A DNA stretch of 64,000 bases from Macrosoma leucophasiata. Lineage: Eukaryota > Arthropoda > Insecta > Lepidoptera > Hedylidae. The stretch's first letter is position 1, and every line of letters begins with the position of its first letter. The DNA lies in contig JAWQUS010000004.1 in NCBI GenBank assembly GCA_036365455.1, positions 9,555,501 through 9,619,500 of the forward strand, read 5' to 3'. The position numbers were made by a program, and so were the translations under genes. The notes beneath the pieces are model-generated. The model worked only from the letters and a program-made list of their open reading frames with translations. It was not told the DNA's origin and searched no databases. Below, piece by piece: positions 54,791-64,000 of the stretch.

Positions 54791-56340
54791 GAGGTGGTAA
54801 TAACTCTCCCCTCCACGAGGATTTCTGCCTTGTCGTGGTGGGGGAGGGGAGGAGGCTCAGCCGGAGTGGTGTTAGGAATAGCTCTGCCCGCCTCTCGCTG
54901 CTGTGGTGAGGAGACGACTGGGGAAGAGGTGTACGGGTATGTTGCTGGCCCTGCACCATATCCCCAGCCGCCTAACGGTAGTCCCGCCGTTCGATAGGGA
55001 CGTGGTAGGGCCGCGGAGGGGCGGTTGAGGGTTAAACTCCATTGACGCTCCCGCTCCCCGCTCCCGCAAGCGAAATTAATGAGCTGGAGAACAGGCCCAA
55101 GATATATACCGACGGAAGCAAAATAGATGGTAAGACTGCCGTCTCCTGCTGGATTGATAATAGCGAAAATCGGCACGCGTCCTTCCGACTAGAAAGCTTC
55201 TGCTCGGTATACCAAGCTGAAATGACAGCTCTACTAAAAGCCGTGAACATCATGAAGTCCAGCACCATCTACAGGGTCGCATACATCCTCAGCGATGCAC
55301 GTTCTGCCCTAGACAGTCTGGCTAATCCCACTTCACTACATCCCATTGTTCACAAGAGAACCGCTCTGGAGGACCTGAACGGGTTGGAGGGGATGCTAAA
55401 TTTGTATGGGTCAGAGCACACGTGGGCATTCACGGCAACGAGCGTGCAAACGAATTGGCAAAGAAAGCAGCTCTGTCTAACAAACAAGCGCCCGCATTCG
55501 ATTGCTTCTCTCTGACATACATAAAACGACACATCAGACAGAAAACAATCGAAAAGTGGCAGGAGCAGTACTCTTCTGCGACTACTGGTGCCACTACAAA
55601 AGTATATTTACCCGATGTCAGAAGCGTATACAAAATAATACGTAAAATGCGGGTAGATAACACCATTGCACAGATTCTTACCGGACGACACGGGTCATTC
55701 AAACACTACCTGCATCGTTTTAACCTAATCGCTGATCCAACATGCCCATGTGATGACTCCAGCCCACAAACAGCTTTACACGTTATCACAGAATGCCCGC
55801 GCTTTGCCCTCCAACGATATGACTGTGAAGGAATGGTGGATGAGGAAATAATAGGTACCAACATGGTAAACATCATGGTAATGCAAAGATGTCGTGACAT
55901 CTTCCTCAGGTTCGCGAGATACTGCATTCGGCAAGTGTCCCTTGAGAACGGCGCGACGAATGTTGCTAAATGATAACCTGAAAAATAAAAGAAAGTCATT
56001 AAAAATACAAAAAAATGGCCAAAAAACACATAGTACATATACATAAATGGAAAATTTTATTATAGTTAAACAGAATATAGAAAATAACAAAACAAACTTA
56101 TATAAAATAATAAAATAAAAACACTAGGGTAATTAAGAACCCTATTGCTAAAAAACAAGGGTGACGCAAAGTAAAAAGCGACAGTAATACAATTAAACAA
56201 TTAAAAAAAAAAGCACTTCCGCTCCCCGGTGCTGAACTGTGTGCCCATAAACCCCTCCACCCGGGCGGTATGGGACGCCTGGTGTAGTAAGTGGTCAGGT
56301 CAGAGACCTTAGGGCGTCGGACTAGGCATGTTCGTCGAAC
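54790..56340 (+). repeat. GC-rich retroelement-derived sequence, second copy (split)
   Basis: 54790-55060 and 56219-56340 correspond to 16495-17000 (CTGCCTTGTCGTGGTGGGGG, GGCCCTGCACCATATCCCCA, CCACCCGGGCGG, GGGACGCCTGG). The middle is a younger non-LTR insertion at 55061-56218. Confidence 0.7.
55061..56218 (+). pseudogene. Non-LTR retrotransposon 3' fragment carrying an RNase H domain
   Basis: Two overlapping frames (to 55515 and 55395-55973) encode RNase H motifs IYTDGSK, QAEMTALLKAV, SDARSALDSL and GIHGNERANELAKKAA. A cysteine/histidine tail follows (LIADPTCPCDDSSPQTALHV). A frameshift near 55395 splits the domain, and the usual final catalytic Asp is Asn (ERAN for ERAD). The element ends in an A-rich tail. 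CCGCTCCCCG repeats at 55051-55060 and 56219-56228 mark the target-site duplication. It is a truncated, inactive copy. Confidence 0.85.
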
Positions 56341-56360
56341 ATACGTTAACATCAGACGTT

Positions 56361-59300
56361 ATGCGTCTCACGTCGATATTAATATCTATAATAATGGCAT
56401 TTGATTTGAAGGTATCTTCAAGGGACAATGGTAATCCAGCCCTGTTCAGGCATGGAGAGAGCCCCGTGTGGGACTCTGACACTAACAGTTTACTTTTCGT
56501 GGATGCGCTTGACCAGAACGTACACAGATTGAATTATACCTCAGGGCAAATAGACACTAAACCTATTGGTAAGTACAAAAAAATTATAGTATTTAAGATT
56601 GAAAATATAGCTACTTAATAAAATGACATAGTACATGAATCATCATACCACAGCCTAAAGAAATTATGAATTACCTACTAAATTTTAATATAATACAAAT
56701 CTATATTATTAAAACCTAATGTCACTGTATTAGTGGGGGGCGGTGGGGGGGGGGAGAAGAAAGCACAGGCCACCGGCTGCGGCGGACCGGAGAGGAGTAG
56801 CCATAGCGTTTATTACCGATTCAAAAGTCTGTTATATTTTGCGGGGGGACATCCGTGTGACACACACACACACACACACTACAAAAATCGTCTATTACTA
56901 CGAAACTCACACCTTGACCTTAACAAAATACATAAACAATTTCACGCACACATTTAAACATCTAGGCGACAGGCGTAGGCACACTTGTGCTTGTACTCCC
57001 CTAAAGACGGCCGCGGCCGTCAAGTACCTATTGTTTATTTAAAAGGGACTTAAAAACATTTTATGACGTCTGCCCTCCTGGTTCTTTGAAAGGGTGTCAC
57101 GGCTAACGGGATCAATAATGTCTCTTGTATTTGTTGTAGAAGAGGCCAGTCTTACTCCGATTAAGTAATCTTTATATTCAGGTTACGGGCAAGTAAACGT
57201 AGTATCACTGATTGGGGGATCGCAGCGACTGTTGGTGGCAGTCAGGTCGGCCTTGTATCTGCTCGATTGGGACGTGGACGGGGACGACGCGCTCAGACTG
57301 GTTGCTACCGTCGACGAGGGACTGCCAGATAATGTGATTAATGAAGGAACACCGGACGCGGTCGGCAGATTCTGGGCTGGTATGTAAAATTCAGAAGAGA
57401 AAAAGAGAAAAAGTGTAAAAAGAGAAGTTTGACTTCGGGAGAGATTCGAAACTGCGACGTCCACAGACGATATAACAAAATCTTATTTACCATATTTCCT
57501 CCTCACGCCGAGAATTTTCTTGCGTAAGGCGCTTTGCACATGTAGCAACTTTAAATCAGGTAACCATCAACATGTTAAAGTTATCTGTAAAAAGTTGAAA
57601 ATTGCTATCTTCACGGTTGACACTTCTAAAAATGCTCCCTGTAATTCCTGATCGAAACGCTTTTGTTTAGTATGTACAGCAAACTTAATACAATAACTTA
57701 GAACATTGGCTCACCACTCCGTATATATTAAGTAGGTACATATTTTATACTGAAAAATTATTAGGTATGTACCTACTTATCCAAAAATCTACTGGTGGTA
57801 AAGTTCCAGTGTAGGAGCTCGAGGGCGTAGGCATTACCTAATTTATCTGCCGCTAAATGGTAGTGTTCAGCACTATCGCGTTCCGGTTACATGGTAATGT
57901 ATGGCCCCGTAATAACTATCACAGAGACAGAACACCTGAGGTCTTAAAAGTGGCAACGCATCTGCATTTTGACCCCTAGTTGTTGTGTAGACTTTAGTCA
58001 TTACTTAACATCAATGTGAACTGCATGATTGTTTGCCACCTTTGTAACAAAAATAATATTTTTTAATTATATTAATTAGAATATAGATTTACAATGATTC
58101 AAACACTGCAAAATTACGGAAAGCAAACGTAAAGTTAATATTCAAATCGACAGTCTATAGACATTTACTTATACCTACATAAACTCAGATAACTAAATGA
58201 GTCTTTACCACTACACTTGCATCGGCCCCACTAAACACAATCCAAATCCATAACTACTCGTATCTTTATTTTTAGGTACAAAAGGTCCCCAGTCCGGCGA
58301 TGATGTGTCACCTGATAAAGCTACGCTGTATAGCTTCGAGTCGGAAAATCTCAGACCCCGAATACAGCTGCGTCCGGTGACCATTTCCAACGGGCTCACT
58401 TGGTCACTCAACAGTTCGGTTATGTATTACATCGACTCGCCCACAAAGAAAATTGAAGCATTCGATTACGATCAACAAAGAGGCGAAATAAGTAAGTCAT
58501 TAGTTACTAATAAATTCATACATGGTTAGGTACTTGTGTAGCATTTAATTCAGCACTGGAATCTGGAATCTTTTGTCATGAAAGTGACACTCACTAGCGT
58601 AATTTGAGTTATAATGGAATTCAAGGCAACACATCTTTTATTTAGATATCTATAGTAAGGCTTCAGTACCTACCTAGGTTACTTACCATCCATGTGAAAA
58701 GCGAGGTTGTTTGCCGCCTTCATAAAAAATCAAGCGAGTGTTGCCAAAGGTAGAGTCGTTATTCAGTTACTTAATACTACGGCTTTTAAACATCACAACT
58801 TGAGATCTTAACGCAGATATTCGATTGGGTGTCGTCCATTAATCACGTGAGGCTCGAAAGGGGTTCAGTAAAAAATCACGAATCATCACAAGGGGGATGG
58901 GGGAGTATATGGAGATATCACGTGTATTTAATTTTTCTTTGAGTCAATTTCAACCGAAAATTGGTGCGTGATGTCGGCAAGAATTTGAGAAACTTTCGTC
59001 TCGATAATCAGTCATTTTCGCGCAAAATGTTTAGTATATCATTAGAAACATTTGAGCGATTTTTATTCCCGATGCATTATATTCCGCTAAATTTAAAAAA
59101 TAGTTACCTACCTATTTTTTTCCAGAAAATGGAAATAAAGGTGGGGAGTTTAACTAAAACCTCACCATGTATTACCGAGGGGGAGGAGAAGGGTCAAAGT
59201 GACGCTAAAAAACATCACGTGATTAATGGACGGCCCCTTTATTATCTCGAACGCTTTTTTGATGTTTTCGTGTTTCCAAGGTGGACGTCGAACAATATAT

Positions 59301-60427
59301 GATATAACGGATTATGGATTTGAAGATGCAATTCCTGACGGCATGACTATCGACAGCCAAGGGCACCTTTGGGTCGCCATTATGTTTGGAGGTTCTGTGA
59401 GTAGACCTTTTATTATTAGGTACTATAAGGGAAGTGGCCGCTTGATCACACAGGCAATTATAGGATGGTAATTAACCCCCTTATTCATAAACGCACCTAC
59501 ATTAGATACGTTTTAGCTATAATATACTTTGTCTTTGTCAGTTGCATTGTCAAATGTGCTGGATAGAATAAGACAAAGGAGTGATTAGCAACACTTCAGC
59601 TAAAATACGTTTATGAATAAGGGGGTTAAGCTATATTTGATTGATTTTGAATAAGCGCAGAATAGAATTTCCTGACTATTCATGAACACAATCATTACAT
59701 AAAGTACCTACTATTCAGCGTTTTGCTAATTAACTCATTAACCTAACATTAATTTTAATTGCATTTATTCCGCCTTTTATACCTACAACATTGTATTTGT
59801 GCAATAAAGTTAAATAAATAACATTCCCCGCCAAAAATCGGTCAAAATCTCAAACTGATTTTAAACTCTTTGTTTCCAACACAAAATAGCAGTAACAGGA
59901 TTCTTTATACGGTGAAAGAAAGTTGGTCTTCATCATTATTAAAGATTTGTGTTGAAGACCTTCATTGAAATGTTAAGAACAAGGACAGTCTGTAGGTACC
60001 TACCTACTTAGTCGCCCTCTACTTAAAACCACTACAATTATTAAGCAAAGCGTATTGTATGATTAGTATGGAGAACAAAACTCCCTGTGAGACCTGTTGA
60101 TATTATTTCTAAAAATATTTTTTCAAAAAGTCTCATGAAATTGTTTTTAGGTTCTGATAAAAATGCGCTAATAATTTCCTATTTTTCCAGGTTTTACACA
60201 TAGATCCGGATAGCCAACAAGTCGTAAACGCCTACCAACTACCCGTCAGCAGAACTACATCTGTATGTTGGGGTGGACCAAACCTAGACGAGCTGTTTGT
60301 AACTACTTCTCGGGAGAATTATGACGAGAGCGAACCTCTCAGTGGCGCCATATTTGTGATTCGCGGCACAGGTAGCCAAGGTGTACCGTCGTATACTGTC
60401 CGTTTTGACAATGCTGATGAATATTAA
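56361..60427 (+). CDS. Regucalcin/SMP-30-like protein, third paralogue, complete
   Basis: Five exons (56361-56568, 57182-57379, 58276-58491, 59281-59396, 60191-60427) join in phases 1,1,1,0, giving 975 nt and 324 aa. The N-terminus (RLTSILISIIMAF) is signal-like. Propeller landmarks are HGESPVWD (Glu33), PDNVINEGTPD (Asn123), TISNG (Asn174) and IPDGMTID (Asp227), so all four putative metal ligands persist. RCNDGK of the other paralogue is changed to VINEGT. Exon 1 covers what are exons 1 and 2 in the gene at 4907-12564, so an intron was lost here (or gained there); the three inner junctions are conserved. An in-frame ATG at 56328 lies in repeat-derived sequence, hence 56361 is preferred. Every intron carries a transposable element. 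The substrate is unknown. Confidence 0.92.
56755..57020 (+). mobile_element. CATAGAGCAACACGG-family MITE in regucalcin intron 1
   Basis: GCCACCGGCTGCGGCGGACC, a GCATTTATTACCGATTC-like block, (CA)n and CAATTTCACGCACACATTTA match 9883-10130. The termini are eroded. Confidence 0.6.
57793..58060 (+). repeat. Family-A repeat in regucalcin intron 2
   Basis: Near full-length copy: GGTGGTAAAGTTCCAGTGTA, GCCGCTAAATGGTAGTGTTC, GGTTACATGGTAATGTATGG and GTTTGCCACC. Same sense as the gene. Confidence 0.75.
58827..59237. mobile_element. MITE with CGTCCATTAATCACGTGA ends in regucalcin intron 3
   Basis: Inverted termini GTCGTCCATTAATCACGTGA and TCACGTGATTAATGGACGGC bound about 410 bp, with GGCTCGAAAGGGG and GGGGGAGGAGAAGGGTCAAA inside. 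The right end is 44 bp before the exon 4 acceptor. A chance 113-codon frame crosses it. Confidence 0.75.
59476..59625 (+). mobile_element. piggyBac-type MITE (copy 4) with TTAA duplications
   Basis: Perfect-looking ends CCCCCTTATTCATAAACG and CGTTTATGAATAAGGGGG, flanked by TTAA at 59472-59475 and 59626-59629. A TTAA target and CCC start fit the piggyBac superfamily. 150 bp; youngest-looking of four copies. In regucalcin intron 4. Confidence 0.85.
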
Positions 60428-60601
60428 ACAATTTGTGTAATGCCGAATAACATTTTAAAAGACAATCTGCAATAGCGCACCTTCGCTCAATAATAGCAAT
60501 TACATTTTTATTAACATCTAATATTGTGTAGATCACTTTAAATAGATTTGTTATAGCTAGTATGTATGGTTTAGATATTAGGGACATATGCTTTGTAATT
60601 A

Positions 60602-60607
60602 AATAAA
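60602..60607 (+). promoter_or_regulatory. Candidate polyadenylation signal (AATAAA)
   Basis: AATAAA 175 nt past the TAA of the third regucalcin-like gene. Confidence 0.5.
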
Positions 60608-60694
60608 ATTTTGTAAAAAGATACATAATGAAGCTTGTTTTTGTAATTTGGTTCTTGGTAAACTTCCCCGTAAAACTTAAGACTCATTTGAATG

Positions 60695-60930
60695 AATGAA
60701 TGAATGAAATAACTTTATTGAAGCAGTCCTGAGACATGCCCATAAAAACAACAAAATTAAAAACAACAAAATATAAACAAAAACGAAAATGAGTTGGAGT
60801 TGGTTGTCTATTTATATTTTAACTGACTATGTATTTTTTTTATTCGTTCTCGTGTGAACGAATAAAAAAAAAGTCCGCCTTATGTACTAGGTGCATTAAA
60901 GTTTAAATAAATAAATACCTATTTAGAAAA
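60695..60930 (+). repeat. LINE 3'-tail-like repeat with (GAAT)n and (AAAT)n
   Basis: (GAAT)4 at 60695 and AAGTCCGCCTTATGTACTAG followed by TGCATTAAAGTTTAAATAAA are the same tail type as 18040-18152. Confidence 0.5.
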
Positions 60931-61111
60931 TATATATATACTCGTATTTGGCCATGTCTCACGGTAGCACCAAATGGATTCCAGTTCAGCATTGTGCCTA
61001 GCCGAAGCTCGACGCTGGTTTTCAACTGGAAGCCATTCGGTGACGTACGGATTCCATTGACGTTGGTATAATTTACATCAATAATAGAAATAAAAAAGTA
61101 TATACATTTAG

Positions 61112-61158
61112 GAACATTGTGGCGCAGGCCGCGCTGCAGTGCGGCCGTTGTGTCACAG
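61112..61158 (+). other. Exon-like 47-bp GC-rich island (unassigned)
   Basis: In strongly AT-rich surroundings, TTTAG precedes GAACATTGTGGCGCAGGCCG and the island ends CACAG before GTAAAG. One frame reads NIVAQAALQCGRCVT. It has acceptor, donor and composition expected of a small exon, but no partner exon or homology is visible. Confidence 0.2.
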
Positions 61159-61954
61159 GTAAAGATAAAATTTTAATAAGTCTGAATCGCGTCAATTTGA
61201 GGTAAAGATATATTAGCTAATATTATAAAAAAACTTTGATTAACGGTTCGAACGTAAGAATATTTGGAGAAAACAATGAAAGCAGCTGATTTTTTCTTTG
61301 GTAAGTTGAAACATAGTACTATTATTATTATGTGACAAGTACCTACATAAGCTCGACAGATTATTTTTACTTAATGGTGAAATTCATAGTTACGTAATAT
61401 ATTCATTATAGTTTTACCTATCACTCTCTTTTCAGCATGAGAATAAATACCTACCTTGATAAGAAGACCACACTCACGCAAGATAGTAAACCTATGCATA
61501 TATACCCAATTTCGATGAAAACAAAATATTTTATAGATACCAATGTATGGCAAATCGCATAGTTACCTACATCTAATACACGAGTCTATAAATTACCGGT
61601 AAGCAAAGCATCATAAATATTTTTATTAAGTAGTTTTAAATATATAAATTAACACACAGTACCTACATGCATATTTTCCTTTTCAATAGAAATAGATCAA
61701 TGTTCTTATACGAAACTTTATTATTTCAGGTCTCCAAATAGGTAGGTCGGAAATACAAAACCCACGGCGCAGGAGATTGACATTTTATTTCAACTAAATA
61801 CGGACTTGTAAAATATTTGAGAAAAAAAATTACAATAGGGTTCTGTCCTAGGTACAAAATCAGTATTAGTATTTTTATCCTCTCATATGAAAACTTAATG
61901 CAAATGGAATGTAAAAGTACAAAATTTACGAAAAATGCTCCCATCTTTTAAGGG

Positions 61955-62230
61955 CAATCTATAGGCTGCAGTCATCACTTAACATCAATATGAACTGCAT
62001 GCTTGCTTGCCACTTCCATTACATAAAGAAAAAATATTTAATTATATTTTTTAGACTGCCCTAAATAATTGTACCCAACCTCCTCCTCTCTTATGAGCGA
62101 CGTTTGACGACTCTACGTGCTACGCACACAGGTGCACGTGTAAATACACGTCACTGATTGACGTCTGTGTAATAGAGACCAAATTAAGCGTTTGTATGGA
62201 ATTTTGGCGGAGTGTCCGCGGTGTGCCGAT
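61955..62230 (+). repeat. Family-A tail plus segment shared with 33180-33370
   Basis: 61955-62035 has GGCTGCAGTCATCACTTAAC and GCTTGCTTGCCACTTCCATT. 62041-62230 repeats CTACGCACACAGGTGCACGT, AATAGAGACCAAATTAAGCG and GGAGTGTCCGCGGTGTGCC, found also in moira intron 6. From 61159 to 61954 and 62231 to 62500 I see nothing else. Confidence 0.6.
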
Positions 62231-62500
62231 TTCTAGGGCAGAAGTTGCACCGCACCTAATCGCTTGTATGTGTGGGGACGCCCTAAGCCGAGGATCCTTA
62301 AATAGTTGTGTAAATTTATTTAGGCCGAGAGACCTTTGCACTCGCCAATCGCCCGGTGAAGTAAACCAGTGCCGACTCGAGACGAGCCGCCTATGTAAGT
62401 CCATTAAAAAAAGGAACCTCGGTATGTCGGAATCACAGATCACCTAACCTCTGGTCTGTGGTCAGAATATATCGTAAGTATGTCAAAACTCAAGTATTAC

Positions 62501-63890
62501 AAATAAAACTATGAATAACATATTCCGAAATAATTTATTGTAGGACATGCGTTTACAACAAGAAATATTCAATAACAAGAAATTGTATAAAATTTTAGAC
62601 TCCGTGAATAAATAACAAAACATCACGTGACAACAGCAAAAATCACTTGTACCTACGTTTTTGAATAGCCCACTTAAAAATCGAATATAGACATTTAAAA
62701 AATAATATATATGAAAAATGTTTGTAATAGTAAAGGCTAATAGCTCAGATTCTGAAAATTTACACGACCCATGAAATTTGCAAATTTACCAATCCTAAAA
62801 ACCTTGCCATAATCACTGGTAAAATAGAAATAGCGGTATTACTCTATTAATTTAATACTTTTTTTCGCATACCTACCATCCACCTTTATTAATAACATTT
62901 TTGAGAATCTCGATATATTTTAGAGAACGCTTGACGTGTAACGTAAATATATACAACAGTCACGATTCAAGTGATTAAAATTTTGCTAATGAAGAAATAT
63001 TTTTAGAAGAAAACATTAGTTCAACAATTCCGTAGAATTTGATAAATTTATATACTTACAAATATATTACAACCTATACGCAGTCCGCGAACGACATTCA
63101 ATAGATCTTTAGGCACGTCTTATCGAGTAGAATAGTAACGTATTAATAATTAATAGTCCTCCTACGAACCGATAACGCCAGATATTTTTTTGCAGATCTA
63201 TATGACGCAATTATTTATTTTTAATTAACCACATCTTTGAAAATGCCACAGATTTTGGATGTCATACTGTGATAATACTGTACTATAATATTTATTTTCT
63301 TGAATTTATACTATAGCAGATAAAATAACTTTTAATTTAATTAACAGTTGTTTTATAAATTCAAAACCATTAATATACTATACTTAACAAAAATACATGT
63401 GCGTGTAAATTTTAATACAATAGTAGAAGGTACAAATTAACAAAGAAATTGTCGACGCATAAAATCTATTAGTTGATTAAAGTGGACATTCGTTCATATT
63501 TTTTGCGTTTGATAATTGTTTATAGATGTTAACCATATATAACCATTTATTACAACATCCAAAATTGAATTTTATACAATAAATATATTCGGTATTCATT
63601 TTCAGTTTATTGCGATGAAACAGATGTATGTGTGTGATGTATATAATGCTACAAAGTTAAATGCTATATGGATGTTTGTTGGGGTAAAAAATACAATTCC
63701 GTATCAGTTGGCCATTGAATGCACTACAATTTAGTCTAATAACTATTATATAAATTTTATATTGCCATTATTACAATTGATCATTTTTTTCTAAAGATAC
63801 AGATTTAACAATTACATTTTTTAGTGTCAACATTGAATGAATATAATTTGGAAGCAAAAACAACTGAGGTAGATACACATATTTTATTTT
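62501..63890 (-). other. AT-rich region, possibly 3' UTR of a minus-strand gene to the right
   Basis: About 1.4 kb free of the window's common repeats and without ORFs. On the minus strand an AATAAA lies at 62534-62539. The repeat-free, AT-rich character with a terminal hexamer fits a 3' UTR, but no coding sequence is in view. Confidence 0.25.
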
Positions 63891-63910
63891 TAAAGAAAAA
63901 TGGAAAGAAA

Positions 63911-63970
63911 AATTTGACCTACTGGGAATCTAGTCCAGTCGCTCTTCCAATTGAGCTACTGAAGCCCTGC
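63911..63970 (-). repeat. tRNA-like repeat, T arm deleted
   Basis: Minus-strand copy of the 23667-23742 element lacking about 22 nt across the T arm (GAC joined to CTACTGGGAATCTAGTCCAG). The conserved upstream block GCCCGATTTGTCAAAT continues to the window edge. Confidence 0.65.
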
Positions 63971-64000
63971 CCGATTTGTCAAATTTTTCCTTCACATCTA

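Overview
The window looks like nuclear DNA of a lepidopteran (moth or butterfly). It is AT-rich, its genes are split by GT-AG introns, and the DNA between exons is packed with repeat types familiar from Lepidoptera: tRNA-headed SINEs, short foldback DNA elements, Helitron-like TC...CTAGT elements, and 3' fragments of RTE- and Jockey-like non-LTR retrotransposons. There is no sign of a bacterial, organellar or viral replicon.

Four protein-coding genes can be supported by assembling exons with consistent phases. (1) A partial regucalcin/SMP-30-like gene on the minus strand (two exons, 1307-3309) runs off the left edge. (2) A complete six-exon regucalcin-like gene on the minus strand (4907-12564, 337 aa) lies head-to-tail with the first. 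(3) The chromatin-remodelling subunit SMARCC/BAP155 (Drosophila moira) is on the plus strand (18 exons, 26236-48255, 861 codons), with its N-terminal exon(s) not located. (4) A third regucalcin-like gene is on the plus strand (five exons, 56361-60427, 324 aa). The SWI/SNF gene is therefore flanked by diverged regucalcin paralogues in opposite orientations. All three paralogues keep the metal/active-site residues that can be seen, and all start with a hydrophobic, signal-like N-terminus.

Layout: 1-12.8 kb holds the two minus-strand regucalcin genes and intronic repeats. 12.8-26.2 kb has no recognisable host exon and is a graveyard of retrotransposon and MITE fragments: an RTE-like element, a Jockey-like element, GC-rich retroelement-derived sequence, a Helitron-like element and a tRNA-like repeat. 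26.2-48.4 kb is the moira gene. 48.4-56.3 kb is its 3' flank followed by transposon debris, including an RNase H-bearing non-LTR fragment with a target-site duplication. 56.3-60.4 kb is the third regucalcin gene. 60.6-64 kb is mostly AT-rich with no firm gene.

The most striking structure is inside moira. The last 82 bp of one coding exon, plus 39-43 bp of the following intron, have been amplified into about 25 near-identical tandem copies (40268-43320). This gives 25 copies of the same 5' splice site and about two dozen AG acceptor-like sites, yet only the first donor keeps the reading frame. A second point of interest is an in-frame TAG at 48253 followed by 38 further proline-rich codons that read like the normal C-terminal tail of this family.
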